Shown: positions 44,514 to 54,129, counted from the stretch's first letter. The stretch is DNA of 64,000 nt from JACRIM01 sp964605185 (GCA_964605185.1 CAZSBF010000003.1:15582-79581); one strand, 5' to 3'. The notes: generated by a model not told the origin, from the sequence alone. Program-made: numbers and translations.

Positions 44514-47069
44514 TCAGGGGACCTTGGCCTTGGCCCGGATCAGATTGTCCTCTACGGATTGATCGTGCCCGAGCCTTTGTGCCTCGGTCAGAAAGTCCAC
44601 GGCCTCCTGCCATTCCTCGCGTTTGATCGCGCGTTCGCCCTTGGCAATGGCATCGCGGCGACGGGCCTCTTTTAGCTTCCTCATCGCAATCTCATCGGCC
44701 GGCGCCGGCAGCCGCAGGATTGCGTTTTCGTAGAATTGAATCGCCTCGGCCCAACGTTCAATATCCATGGCGCGGTCGCCGTCACGTGCGATTCGCGCGG
44801 CCTCGAATGCCGGCTGCATCTTCTGCAGCCTGATTTGCGCGTCATAGAGCGGATGGTTCCAAAGGGAACTATTGAGCTTATCCTCGGCCAGCAGTAACTC
44901 GCCCTTGTCAATCAATTCCCGAGCCTGCTGAAAGAGGAGATGGGCGCGAGCCTCGCGAACCTTCTTTTCAATCTCGGCTCCCGGCAGCTTGAGATTTGCT
45001 TGTTCATAGGCCTCGAGCGCGGCCGCGTAATCGCGGTCAATCAACGCCTTGTCGCCCTGGACCAGGAACTCGCGTTGCCTTTGGGCATCGGTGATTTGCC
45101 TTCGCATATCTCGAGTGTCCGAAGTGATCTGAAGGCTCTCGGCGCGAAACAGCATCGTCAGCGCCTTTTCGAATTCCTTCTCTTTCAGCGCCACCACGGC
45201 TGCCTTCATCCACTCTTCGTAATCTTTCTTTCGGCGCCCCTCGGACAACTTGTCGCGGAGCGCATCCGGGTCGAGGCCGGCGAGCTTGGCATTCGTTTCA
45301 TATTGTTCGAGCGATTTTTCAACCTTTTCGAACTGGCCGCTCTTGATCCCGTCGTAGCCGGCCGCCTTGATCCGGTAGGCGTCCTTCTTGCTCCAGATCT
45401 TGGCCTGAACTTCCTTTAGCTTCGATGGATTGACGTCGCCGTATTTCTCCAAATCGACCGTGATTTGAAGCGCCCGATCGAACTCGTCGGCATCGATCGC
45501 TGCCACAGCATCAATCAGTTGTATCCAGTGTTGAGCCTCGGCTCGATGGCGTCGCTGATCGCGGTTATTGCCAACCAGATCCGACACCTCGCGGAAGAGC
45601 TGTTTCGCGCGTGACATATCGCCCTGATCGAAAGCCTGTTCCCCGCGAATCATGAGCGCCTCCACCGGATGCTCGTAAAGCCCTCTCGAGATCTCGCGCC
45701 ATCCAAAATAGCCGCCGACTCCAACGCAGAGAGTCAGCATTGCCGCCAGTAGTGTGTTTCGAACAGGATGTCCGCGTCGGACGCGCGTTTTGCGGCTCGC
45801 GCGCGGGAAGATCGGCGCCGGCATGACGCGCGGTACCGCCGTCGGCGCGGCGACCCGCGGTCGCGGCATTTCCGTGCGCGGGCTGCGGAACGGGCTGACA
45901 CGCTCGAACGGTGTCGTGGTCGCCGGTGCGTCGTAATCGGTCGCCCGCCATGCGGCCGGTCGAACACTCTGTGTGTGCGTGCTTGCTGGAATCGGCCGAT
46001 ACGCCGTCCCGGGCATTGGCCGCTCGACTGGTGCTGCGGCGCGCGGCGCCGGTTGAATTCGGGGGGGTTGGACTGTGCTTGCCCGCTCGACCGGCGGCGT
46101 CCAGTGCGTCGCGGGGGCCGCCTTCGGGCGGGCCGGCTTTCGCGAGTGGCGCGAGATCGCGGCGAGCACCTCCTCGGCGCAGGTAAACCGCTCTTCCAGA
46201 CGTTTCGCCGTCAATTGCCGCAAGATCATCGATAACGGCGGCGGAACGGCCGGGTTCAGCCGCTCCGGTTCCGGCAGCCGCGTCGACAGATCGGTGTGCC
46301 ATCGATACCAGCCGCTGATCGGCATTCGCGAGTCGACGATTTCATGGAAGTACCGGTCAATCGCCGCGCGTCCGACGGACACTTCGTACAGCACCATGCC
46401 GAGCGAATAGAGATCGATCCGGTCGTCGTACGATTTCTCAAGCAGCAACTCGGGTGCGGAGTATTTCACCGTCACCACCGGCGGGGACACCACGTCCCCT
46501 TCCTGTGCCGCCGAATAGAAGTTGGCGATCTTGGCCGCCCCGTTGACGACCATGATGTTTCCGGGGTTGAGATCCCGATGCACGATCTTCTGGGCGTGCA
46601 GATCGCGCAGGCCGATCATCGCAGACTTGAGCAGTTTGAAAGTGTGCTCGATGCCGACGCGCCGCTTGCTGATCAGGGACTCAAGCCAGTCTCCGTGAAT
46701 GTACTCTTCGACAATGAACAGCCCGCGCTCGTCCTCAATGAGTTCATGGACATTCAGCACATACCGCGCGTCCTTGGGAACGCGTGCCAGCAACTGTGCT
46801 TCCTTCTTGAAATTGCCGCACGCCGTCGGACTGTCCATCAACTCCGGCGTCATCTGCTTGAGCGCCACCAGGCGATCGAGCATGGTGTCGCGGGCCTTGT
46901 AGACCACGGCGTTGTGATAGGTGCGAATGCGTTCGAGAATGCGATACTTGCCAAGTCCCGTGCCCGTCGGCAGCGCCAGCGCAGGGTCGCTTCGGCGCGC
47001 AAGGGCATCCGGCGGCGCAGGAAGCGCCTCGGGCGCCTGGTCGGGCTGTGGTTCGCCTTCGTTGTACAT
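44514..47069 (-). CDS. membrane Ser/Thr kinase-like protein, probably a pseudokinase
   Basis: The 851-residue protein has a kinase-like domain (about residues 40-310), a Pro/Arg/Thr-rich linker (to 425), one membrane helix (NTLLAAMLTLCVGVGGYFGW) and a long helical region with repeated TPR-like segments to the end. In the kinase part the ATP-binding lysine (VALK, Lys71), the C-helix Glu90, the HRD Asp166 and Asn171 remain, and APE and DLYSLG motifs are present. The glycine loop is lost (ERIRTYHNAVVYKA) and the DFG aspartate is Asn183 (IANFYSAA). Catalysis is therefore doubtful. It is the only gene here between the sigma cassette and the FAH-like gene, and is on the same strand as the sigma. 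Confidence 0.85.
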   Translation of the reverse strand: MYNEGEPQPDQAPEALPAPPDALARRSDPALALPTGTGLGKYRILERIRTYHNAVVYKARDTMLDRLVALKQMTPELMDSPTACGNFKKEAQLLARVPKDARYVLNVHELIEDERGLFIVEEYIHGDWLESLISKRRVGIEHTFKLLKSAMIGLRDLHAQKIVHRDLNPGNIMVVNGAAKIANFYSAAQEGDVVSPPVVTVKYSAPELLLEKSYDDRIDLYSLGMVLYEVSVGRAAIDRYFHEIVDSRMPISGWYRWHTDLSTRLPEPERLNPAVPPPLSMILRQLTAKRLEERFTCAEEVLAAISRHSRKPARPKAAPATHWTPPVERASTVQPPRIQPAPRAAAPVERPMPGTAYRPIPASTHTQSVRPAAWRATDYDAPATTTPFERVSPFRSPRTEMPRPRVAAPTAVPRVMPAPIFPRASRKTRVRRGHPVRNTLLAAMLTLCVGVGGYFGWREISRGLYEHPVEALMIRGEQAFDQGDMSRAKQLFREVSDLVGNNRDQRRHRAEAQHWIQLIDAVAAIDADEFDRALQITVDLEKYGDVNPSKLKEVQAKIWSKKDAYRIKAAGYDGIKSGQFEKVEKSLEQYETNAKLAGLDPDALRDKLSEGRRKKDYEEWMKAAVVALKEKEFEKALTMLFRAESLQITSDTRDMRRQITDAQRQREFLVQGDKALIDRDYAAALEAYEQANLKLPGAEIEKKVREARAHLLFQQARELIDKGELLLAEDKLNSSLWNHPLYDAQIRLQKMQPAFEAARIARDGDRAMDIERWAEAIQFYENAILRLPAPADEIAMRKLKEARRRDAIAKGERAIKREEWQEAVDFLTEAQRLGHDQSVEDNLIRAKAKVP

Positions 47070-47312
47070 GGCGTCGGTCCGTCGTGATCGGCAGCGATTG
47101 AAGAGCCTGCCCCACGCGGATCACCCGATTATACCGCGTCCAACGCGTGGATTCTGCTTTGAAAGCCGCGGGCCTTCAACGAATTCCGGCTGCCCGATGT
47201 CTATTATCACCCGGTGATTTCGCCCGCCGGCGAATTCGCTCCGCAATTGCCGGTTCCGATATCCTATATCCGAACCCATGTTCTCAAGCATCAAAACGAA
47301 CGGAGAGGGCTC

Positions 47313-48113
47313 GTGAAGATCATTCGGTTTTCGGATCAGGCAGGCGCGGTCCACTGGGGCGTTCCATCGGACGAAGGTCATGCGGTGGTGCTCGCCGGCA
47401 GCCTCTTCGATGCCCGACCTTCCAGCGCAAAGCCAATTGCAATCGCAAATTCCCTTGCCCCGCTCGACACCCCAAACGTCATTGCCATTGGCCGGAACTA
47501 CCGCGAGCACGCCAAAGAGATGAAGTCCGAACCGCAGGACGCCGAACCGCTGATTTTCCTCAAAGCCACCAGCGCCGTCACGGGTCCGAACGATGACATT
47601 ATCCTCCCGCAATCTGCCCCTACAGAGGTCGACTACGAGGCCGAGCTTGCTGTAATCATCGCCCGGCGCTGCAAGAATGTGCCCGAACGTGAGGCAATGA
47701 GCGTTGTGCTCGGCTTCACCTGTGCCAACGACGTCTCCGCCCGTGATTGCCAGAAGCGCCGCGACAAGCAATGGGCACGTGGCAAGAGCTTCGACACGTT
47801 CTGTCCGCTCGGGCCCGTGATCCTCACACCCGACGAATTTCCGGCCTCCGGTGTAACGGTGCGTTCATTCCTGAACGGCCAACTGATGCAGGACGGCCAC
47901 ACCTCCGACATGATCTTTTCTATCACGCAACTCGTCAGCTATGTCTCCCACCAATTCACCTTGCTCCCCGGCACCGTCATTCTGACAGGCACCCCCGCGG
48001 GCGTCGGTGCGGCCCGGACACCGCCGGTTTTTCTGCGTGATGGCGATGAGATGGCTGTTGAGATCGAGGGTGTTGGGCGGTTGTGCAACCATGTTAGGGC
48101 ATTCCCTGCCTGA
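47313..48113 (+). CDS. fumarylacetoacetate hydrolase family protein
   Basis: The 266-residue protein belongs to the FAH family. NVIAIGRNYREHAKEM, the acidic metal-binding segment EVDYEAELAVII, the RGKSFDTFCPLGPVI stretch and LLPGTVILTGTPAGVG are all hallmarks. Members hydrolyse or decarboxylate ring-cleavage products with a divalent metal. GTG 47313 is chosen as start: it follows GGAGAGGG and gives the family opening MKIIRFSD. It is divergent to the kinase-like gene and upstream of the pilus locus, without clear relation to it. Confidence 0.92.
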   Translation: MKIIRFSDQAGAVHWGVPSDEGHAVVLAGSLFDARPSSAKPIAIANSLAPLDTPNVIAIGRNYREHAKEMKSEPQDAEPLIFLKATSAVTGPNDDIILPQSAPTEVDYEAELAVIIARRCKNVPEREAMSVVLGFTCANDVSARDCQKRRDKQWARGKSFDTFCPLGPVILTPDEFPASGVTVRSFLNGQLMQDGHTSDMIFSITQLVSYVSHQFTLLPGTVILTGTPAGVGAARTPPVFLRDGDEMAVEIEGVGRLCNHVRAFPA

Positions 48114-48203
48114 CCGCGCGCATTTCCACGGCTGTCGCATCGTTTTCGGACACGCCGCCGCTGCTGATCAACCACGCCGACATTCGATCCGATAGCAGTC
48201 CAC

Positions 48204-48629
48204 ATGAGTGTCGAAACATACAGCGCCCATGCGCGCCAGTTTAAGCGTCACGCGGCACAATTCTCGGCGCGGATCGAGCCGCATGCCGATCATGCCGAGC
48301 AATTTCGTTTGTCCTTTCCCGATGCAAAGTCCGGCCTCGCCGTCAGCGACGTCAGCAAGGGCGGCATTGGCCTGATCACAGGAATACTCGTCCCGCGGAA
48401 CATGAGGCTCGAAGTTCACATCGATCCGTGTGAGGCGACAGGGAATCTGCCGCTCGTCGTGCGGGTGATTACACGTCGATGCGTTCTACTGGATCACAAA
48501 CCGAGCTACCAATTGGGATTGCAGTTCATCGATGCAAACGGTGTCGCCGAACTGACGCTCGTGAAGGCAGCCCTAGCCGCCGAACAGGCCGCTCCGGTCG
48601 GGGAAACGGAGGCGGAAAATGGGAATTAG
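48204..48629 (+). CDS. PilZ domain protein
   Basis: The 141-residue protein has a PilZ-like core. The motif DVSKGGIGL at about residues 49-57 corresponds to DxSxxG of cyclic di-GMP binders, and GLQFIDANGVAELTLVKA is the usual last strand. The upstream arginine motif RxxxR is less clear (FKRHAAQFSARIEPH). It is the first gene before gspE and overlaps it, so it probably regulates the export machine by cyclic di-GMP. Confidence 0.78.
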   Translation: MSVETYSAHARQFKRHAAQFSARIEPHADHAEQFRLSFPDAKSGLAVSDVSKGGIGLITGILVPRNMRLEVHIDPCEATGNLPLVVRVITRRCVLLDHKPSYQLGLQFIDANGVAELTLVKAALAAEQAAPVGETEAENGN

Positions 48630-50283
48630 CGCCTCCGACGAACTGCGTGATCAAATCCTGATCTCCGGCATCCTCTCTGCGCAGGATGTCATGAAGGCCC
48701 TCGAACAGGCCCAGGAAGCGGCCACCGATCTTGAGACCATTCTGAAGAAAAACCGCGTCCTGACGGATTCGCAAATCGTTGCGTTGTCCGCGATGCGGGC
48801 CGGTGTGCCGTTCATTGCCGTCTCGGATTATGTCCCCAAGCTAACCAATGCAGAGCTTGTCTCAGAGCAATTCGCCCGTGAGCACTGCGTCTTCCCGATG
48901 TTCGTTTGCGATGGAATCATCACCCTCGCAGTGCAGGACGTGAACGATCTTGCCGCCGTCGACCAGATTCGCCGCCAGTCCAAGATGGAGGTCGACGTTT
49001 GCCTCGCGAACAAGAACGAAGTCCTCGGCCTGATCGAACGGGCCTATGGCGCCAGCGAGTACCTGCAGCAATCCTCCGTGCTTGAATCGATGCAGGAGGC
49101 AACCGTTTCATCAACCGACGAAACGCAGCCCGTCATTCGCCTTGTGGACCTGATGATCCTCGAGGCCATACGTCAGAACGCCTCCGATATTCACATCGAG
49201 CCCGGTGAGTCCGAACTGCGCCTTCGCGTGCGTGTGGACGGCGTTCTGCGCGAGGTTCCGGCACCGCCCCTTGGCCTGCATAAGGCCATTGTCTCGCGCC
49301 TCAAAGTGCTTGCCCGGCTAGATATTTCCAAGAATCGCTCACCTCAGGATGGCGCCATTCACTTTCGCAGTGGTGATTCCGAAGTGCTCTTGCGCGTCTC
49401 GGTGCTGCCCTCCGTCTATGGCGAAGCCGTCGTTCTTCGAATCCTGCGCAACGAGTCGGAGGCGGTATCGCTTTCCGAATTGGGTATGAACGAGGAGCTT
49501 CGAACCCGGTTTCAACGCGTCATTTCGAATGCGCATGGCATGGTCCTCGTCTCGGGCCCGACCGGTTCTGGAAAATCCACGACGCTCTACGCCGCGATCA
49601 AGTCCATTATCTCGCCGCAGAAAAACATCATCACGGTCGAAGACCCCGTCGAATACCGCAACAGCCAGATTCGTCAGGTGCAGGTAAACACCGAGGCGAA
49701 CCTGACGTTTGCCACGGGGCTGCGCTCCATCCTCCGTCAGGACCCCGATGTGATCATGGTCGGCGAGATCCGCGATCGCGAAACGGCACAAATCTCCGTT
49801 CAGGCAGCCCTTACCGGTCACTTGCTGTTGAGCACGGTTCACACCAACGATTCGATTAGTTCCATCATTCGACTGCGCGATCTGGGCGTGCCGGAGTTTT
49901 TGATTTCCTCCTCGCTCCTCGCCGTACTGGCCCAACGACTGTGCCGTCGCATTTGCCCCGACTGTGTGACCAATGATCGTCCGCCCGATTTTCTGGTAAC
50001 AGCCGTCGGACTCGATCCCAAGAATCTCGACTTCCAGCCCCGACGAGGGAAAGGCTGTCGCCGATGCGTCGGCACGGGCTACGTGGGGCGCGTCGGCGTC
50101 TATGAGCTGTTCGAACTGAACGAACACTTCAGCAAGATGATCGTCGCCGGCGAACCGACGGAGGTCGTGCGGTCGGCTGCTCGGGATGCGGGCATGAAGT
50201 TCATCGTCGAAGACGGCGTGCAGAAAATTCGCGAAGGCCAAACGACGATTGAAGAAGTGGCGCGCGTCGCCGGTCGCTGCTAA
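48619..50283 (+). CDS. type II secretion/type IV pilus assembly ATPase GspE/PilB
   Basis: The 554-residue ATPase powers pilus or pseudopilus assembly. An N-terminal GspE domain (SGILSAQDVMKALEQAQEAATDLETIL) is followed by the ATPase with the P-loop GPTGSGKSTTLYAAI at about residue 311, ITVEDPVEYRNSQIRQVQVN, and LRQDPDVIMVGEIRDRETA (Walker B). Four cysteines CPDC and CRRC near residues 446 and 480 form the zinc site of extension ATPases, rather than the retraction ATPase PilT. Overlap with the PilZ gene suggests coupled translation. Confidence 0.95.
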   Translation: MGISASDELRDQILISGILSAQDVMKALEQAQEAATDLETILKKNRVLTDSQIVALSAMRAGVPFIAVSDYVPKLTNAELVSEQFAREHCVFPMFVCDGIITLAVQDVNDLAAVDQIRRQSKMEVDVCLANKNEVLGLIERAYGASEYLQQSSVLESMQEATVSSTDETQPVIRLVDLMILEAIRQNASDIHIEPGESELRLRVRVDGVLREVPAPPLGLHKAIVSRLKVLARLDISKNRSPQDGAIHFRSGDSEVLLRVSVLPSVYGEAVVLRILRNESEAVSLSELGMNEELRTRFQRVISNAHGMVLVSGPTGSGKSTTLYAAIKSIISPQKNIITVEDPVEYRNSQIRQVQVNTEANLTFATGLRSILRQDPDVIMVGEIRDRETAQISVQAALTGHLLLSTVHTNDSISSIIRLRDLGVPEFLISSSLLAVLAQRLCRRICPDCVTNDRPPDFLVTAVGLDPKNLDFQPRRGKGCRRCVGTGYVGRVGVYELFELNEHFSKMIVAGEPTEVVRSAARDAGMKFIVEDGVQKIREGQTTIEEVARVAGRC

Positions 50284-50299
50284 TTCGGGGGGATCGGTC

Positions 50300-51535
50300 A
50301 TGCCGAAATTCAGCGTTCAATTTGCAGGAACTGACGGGCACATCCACAGTGAGGAAATGGATGCCGCTTCGGAGCGGGCTGTCCTCGCGCGGCTTGAGGC
50401 CGGCGGTTTCACACCGGTAAGCGTCAAGTCGGGAACCGCGGGAGGCAAGGCCCAGCCCATCACGAGTTCGAGTGGCCGATCGGTCCGACGGGTGCGCGGA
50501 ACTCGGCGCGCCGTGCTCGACTTCACCTATCAGCTCGCTGCCATCGCCGAAAGCGGCATCCCGCTTGTGGCCGGACTTAAGGCCGTGGCTGAACAAACCA
50601 ACCACCCCGAACTTCGCGCCGCCATCGCCCGAATTGCCGGGCGCATCGAAGGCGGACGCACCCTGGCGGACGCCATGGATGCCGAGCCGGGTTATTTTCC
50701 ACCGATCTACGTAAAGACCATCGCGGCCGGTGAAACGGCCGGCAAGATTCCCGAAGTACTGAACTCGCTGGCGAATTATCAGGAGCAAGAGGCTGAGACG
50801 CGTGCCCAGATTCGATCGGCCTTAACGTACCCACTTCTCGTCGTGATCGCGCTGGTGCTCGCCATTTCATTCATGCTGGTATTCGTCGTGCCCCAGTTCG
50901 CTGTCATGTTTGAAAAATTCCAGGGAAAGTTGCCCTTGCCAACGCGACTGCTCATGGCGACGAGCAAGGCCATTACGCAACACTATTTGATCGTGATCGC
51001 GGGTATGTTCGCGGTCGGCTATTCCTTGCGGAGGCTTTTCACGTATTCGTTTGCCAGGGACTGGCTCGACCATCAACTATTGAAACTTCCGGTGTTCGGC
51101 AAACTCTTTCTCGGCGTATACATGGTTCGCCTCATCGAGCTGCTCGATCTGCTCACGCAGGCCGCGCTTCCGATTGTTCAGTCGCTTCGGGTCACCGCTG
51201 ACAGTATGACCAACGCGGCGATCGAAGCCGACGTGCGCAGGATGGGCCGCGCCGTGGAAGGCGGGCGATCACTCACCGAGGCCTTTGGCGAAGCACGCTG
51301 GCTTACGCCGCTCGTGAAGCGGATGCTGGCCATCGGCGAGCACTCCGGCCGGACGGATCAGATCTTTGCATACCTCAAGCAATACTACGCCAAGCAAACT
51401 CAGCGTAGTGTCAAGTTGTTATCGACCCTGATAGAGCCGGTAATGGTGACTTGTCTTGCGGCGGTCGTTCTTTTCTTTGCGCTGTCCATCTTTTTGCCGA
51501 TGTGGAAATTGTTGAAGGTGATTGGGACCGCGTGA
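50300..51535 (+). CDS. inner membrane platform protein GspF/PilC
   Basis: The 411-residue protein has the two repeated GspF domains: LDFTYQLAAIAESGIPLVAGLKAVAEQTNHPELRAAIARIAGRIEGGRTLADAM and, in the second half, FLGVYMVRLIELLDLLTQAALPIVQSLRV. Three membrane helices are visible, including YPLLVVIALVLAISFMLVFVV and MVTCLAAVVLFFALSIFLPMW. It couples the ATPase to pilin polymerisation. It follows gspE after 16 bases. Confidence 0.93.
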   Translation: MPKFSVQFAGTDGHIHSEEMDAASERAVLARLEAGGFTPVSVKSGTAGGKAQPITSSSGRSVRRVRGTRRAVLDFTYQLAAIAESGIPLVAGLKAVAEQTNHPELRAAIARIAGRIEGGRTLADAMDAEPGYFPPIYVKTIAAGETAGKIPEVLNSLANYQEQEAETRAQIRSALTYPLLVVIALVLAISFMLVFVVPQFAVMFEKFQGKLPLPTRLLMATSKAITQHYLIVIAGMFAVGYSLRRLFTYSFARDWLDHQLLKLPVFGKLFLGVYMVRLIELLDLLTQAALPIVQSLRVTADSMTNAAIEADVRRMGRAVEGGRSLTEAFGEARWLTPLVKRMLAIGEHSGRTDQIFAYLKQYYAKQTQRSVKLLSTLIEPVMVTCLAAVVLFFALSIFLPMWKLLKVIGTA

Positions 51536-51602
51536 CGGGAGTCCGTCGCCGGAACCATGAGGGGTGCTGGGGCCGAAGCGGTTTACTTCAGGAGTATGCT
51601 GA

Positions 51603-52037
51603 ATGTTACGAACGAATCGAAAAGGTTTTACGCTGATTGAACTGGTCACGGTCATCGTGATTCTGGGCATCCTGTCTGCCGTTGCCCTGCCTGTGTACCT
51701 GGATTATCGCCAGGATGCAAAGGTCGCCGCGTGCAAGGGTGTCCTCGGCGCCGTTCGCGCCGCCATCGCCAACTATTACGCCAAGTCCGCGACCGACAGC
51801 GGCGGCGGAGTGTTGAAGTATCCGGCATTGGCAGACCTCACCACGGTCGGCAATGTCATGCTCGACACGATGAACGACAATCCGTTTGACACCGACTCGA
51901 CCAAGAACAACGTCGTGGCGTCGTCATCCGCGAAGGGTACGGTCTCCGGAACGAGCGGCGGTTGGTGCTACAACGCCACCAATGGCCAGTTCTGGGCCAA
52001 CACCAACACCAGCGGCATCGGCGAAAACGGATACTAA
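51603..52037 (+). CDS. major (pseudo)pilin, GspG/PilA-like
   Basis: The 144-residue prepilin has the leader MLRTNRKG followed by FTLIELVTVIVILGILSAVALPVYLDYRQDA, with the cleavage site G/F and Glu5. The C-terminal part has two segments of Ser/Thr-rich loops (KGTVSGTSGGWCYNATNGQFWANTNTSG). Directly followed by a terminator, so this one is likely expressed more than the minor pilins that come next. The length and the position after gspF fit a major subunit. Confidence 0.9.
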   Translation: MLRTNRKGFTLIELVTVIVILGILSAVALPVYLDYRQDAKVAACKGVLGAVRAAIANYYAKSATDSGGGVLKYPALADLTTVGNVMLDTMNDNPFDTDSTKNNVVASSSAKGTVSGTSGGWCYNATNGQFWANTNTSGIGENGY

Positions 52038-52088
52038 CGCTCGACACGTGGATTCTGCGTGAGTCCGCAAGTCTTGTAAGCATTCGAC

Positions 52089-52122
52089 AAGGCCCTGGTC
52101 GGTGACGGCCGGGGCCTTTTTT
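52089..52122 (+). terminator. rho-independent terminator after the major pilin gene
   Basis: AAGGCCC (52089-52095) pairs with GGGCCTT (52112-52118) with extra pairing inside, and six T residues follow. It would lower expression of the minor pilin genes relative to the major one. Confidence 0.85.
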
Positions 52123-52136
52123 CAATCGGGGGCACG

Positions 52137-52658
52137 ATGCCGCGTCACAGGGCGAGATCCGGCTTTACGCTGATCGAACTCATCACCGTCATGGCCATCG
52201 TCGGGATCACCGGCGTGGCCGTGGTCGGGGGGACGCTCAGCTATATGGGCGAGATCCGTTCGCGCGCCGCGGCCTCGCGCCTTGCAGCGGATATTCGTTA
52301 CGCGCAGAGAACCGCCCTTTCCGCAGGCCTTCGCACGTGGATGGTATTTAATGTTGGTGCGAATTCGTATCAGCTGTTCGTCGAAAACGCGGCCAACCCG
52401 GGCAAAGCCAATCGTGTCGCCCTGGAACGGCCCATCGATCAATCGTCGGCCCAGATGACCTTCGGCTCCGGGCCCTTTTCAAGCGTTTCGATCTCATCCG
52501 CCAACATCAACTCCACCACGGAATTGGAATTCGACAGCTTTGGCACTCCTTACGATGGAAACAGCGCGGCCCTGACGGCCAGCGCCGTCGTGACGCTTTC
52601 GAGCGGCATCTCGGCAACGATTTATCCAGTCACAGGTTTTGTGGAGCGCGCCGGATGA
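52137..52658 (+). CDS. minor prepilin, GspH/FimT-like
   Basis: A 173-residue prepilin: RHRARSG/FTLIELITVMAIVGITGVAVVGGTLSYMGEIRSRAAASRLAADIRYAQRTALSAG. The mature part resembles GspH/FimT, which sits in the tip complex. It begins 15 bases after the terminator and overlaps the next gene by four bases. Confidence 0.88.
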   Translation: MPRHRARSGFTLIELITVMAIVGITGVAVVGGTLSYMGEIRSRAAASRLAADIRYAQRTALSAGLRTWMVFNVGANSYQLFVENAANPGKANRVALERPIDQSSAQMTFGSGPFSSVSISSANINSTTELEFDSFGTPYDGNSAALTASAVVTLSSGISATIYPVTGFVERAG

Positions 52659-53068
52659 AGTCACCGATCCGCCGATGCACAACCATCATCGAGGTCGTCA
52701 TGGCCCTCGCGGTGTTGTCGATTTCGCTTCCGCCCTTGATGGTCGCGTTCGCCAACGCGGCGACGCAAGGCATTCTCCCGTCAAACGCAACGGTCGCTTC
52801 CTTCCTGGCGGTGGGGCGGATGGAGGAAATTGTCGCACGTCGCTATCGCGGCACCGACGGGTACAGCGCGATTACCACCGCCAACTTCCCCGCGGAGTCG
52901 CCCGTGACCGGCTACACCATGTTCAACCGCACGGTGGCTGTTGACTACGTGACGCCGACGCTTGCAGCCGCCGGCAGCGATCAGGGCTACAAGAAGGTGA
53001 CGGTCACGGTCAGTTGGAACAGTGGCGCACAACGAATCAGGATTGAACGGGTCTTTGCGGACTTCTAA
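52655..53068 (+). CDS. minor prepilin, GspI-like, with unusual cleavage region
   Basis: The 137-residue protein has the hydrophobic pilin helix and conserved Glu (RRCTTIIEVVMALAVLSISLPPLMVAFANAATQ), but the residue before the mature end is Cys, and the next is Thr, where prepilins have Gly and Phe/Met. The Glu5 is retained. The rest (SNATVASFLAVGRMEEIVARRYRGTDG) fits GspI-like minor pilins by position. Cleavage by the prepilin peptidase is uncertain. ATGA overlap with the previous gene. Confidence 0.78.
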   Translation: MKSPIRRCTTIIEVVMALAVLSISLPPLMVAFANAATQGILPSNATVASFLAVGRMEEIVARRYRGTDGYSAITTANFPAESPVTGYTMFNRTVAVDYVTPTLAAAGSDQGYKKVTVTVSWNSGAQRIRIERVFADF

Positions 53069-53075
53069 AACGACG

Positions 53076-53678
53076 ATGGCACTCGCACTACGAAGACCAA
53101 CCGCATGTTGCAGGAACGCACGGCGCGTGCGCGCCGGCTTCACGCTGATCGAGCTGGTCGTTTCGATTACGGTCAGCGTCATCATCTGCGGCCTTGCCGG
53201 ATCGCTCCTGTGGAATGCCACGCAACAACGCTCCGAGGTATCCGCCCGCGCCGAGCTGATCGACATGGGTGCCTCGGCCCTCGAAATCATGACGCGCTAT
53301 CTTCGCGAAATCCCACAGAACGAGTGCGCCGGAAACCCCACACCCTGCCTCGCCGGCCATGCCCAGGTCACAACCGCCACAAGCAGCCAGATTCGCTGGG
53401 GAATTTATGGATTCCGCAAGAGCGGCACCAACCTGGAGATGACCACGGATTCGGGCACCACCTGGTACAAACTTTGCGGGGATGTGTCAGCGCTCAGTCT
53501 GACCTATTACAACCGCGTCGGGCAGAATCTCCTGGCGCTGACCTCGCCAGATGATGACCCGCAAAACATGCGCCGCGTCACCATTTCCCTGACACTCGTG
53601 CGCTCAAGCCAAACCGCCAAGCTCTCCACCGGCATCTTCCTCCGCAACTTCATGAACGAGGTGACCAGTGACCCGTAA
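53076..53678 (+). CDS. minor prepilin, GspJ-like
   Basis: About 200 residues from ATG 53076. RRVRAG/FTLIELVVSITVSVIICGLAGSLLWNATQQRSEVSARAELIDMGASALEIMTRYLREI shows a canonical cleavage site and pilin helix with GspJ-like spacing. Upstream frame is open but covers the previous gene. The C-terminal LTLVRSSQTAKLSTGIFLRNF is common to GspJ-like proteins. Confidence 0.85.
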   Translation: MALALRRPTACCRNARRVRAGFTLIELVVSITVSVIICGLAGSLLWNATQQRSEVSARAELIDMGASALEIMTRYLREIPQNECAGNPTPCLAGHAQVTTATSSQIRWGIYGFRKSGTNLEMTTDSGTTWYKLCGDVSALSLTYYNRVGQNLLALTSPDDDPQNMRRVTISLTLVRSSQTAKLSTGIFLRNFMNEVTSDP

Positions 53679-54087
53679 TCGGATTCATCACGCATCCCGT
53701 CGCGGCGTCGCCGTCATTGCCTTTGTGGCCGCCATGCTGATTATTGGGACCATGGCCCTTTGGATGCTCCAGGTAACGGCAGCCTCGAATACATCGTCTC
53801 TGGCCCATTTTTATAGCACCGGCGCAATCTATGCCGCTGAGAGCGGGCTCGAAATGGCCATGCGCGAATTGAACGCTACGCCCGCGAATGATTCCGACAG
53901 TGACGGCGTAATCGGGACGATAAGTGACGACGGAAGCGCCGGAACGGACCCACAATTGGGAACCGGTGCGTTCTATGTGCAGAAAGTCGGCGCGTCGCCG
54001 CCAACGTATCGGGCATACGGAAGGCCCGTACAGGCGACATCGCCCTGGAACTCGTACACGCGAACGCTCGAGATCCAGTTGCAGTAA
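53668..54087 (+). CDS. minor prepilin-like protein, GspK/PilX-like
   Basis: A 139-residue protein starting at GTG 53668, overlapping the previous gene by 11 bases. SRRG/VAVIAFVAAMLIIGTMALWMLQVTA has a cleavage-type glycine but lacks Glu5, as in GspK. It continues with FYSTGAIYAAESGLEMAMRELN, the PilX/GspK-type motif. It is shorter than the usual GspK (about 300), so the large tip domain is missing. Confidence 0.78.
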   Translation: MTRNRIHHASRRGVAVIAFVAAMLIIGTMALWMLQVTAASNTSSLAHFYSTGAIYAAESGLEMAMRELNATPANDSDSDGVIGTISDDGSAGTDPQLGTGAFYVQKVGASPPTYRAYGRPVQATSPWNSYTRTLEIQLQ

Positions 54088-54129
54088 GTCGGCGCGACAC
54101 AACGTCGTTTGCACGACACGGAGACAGGG

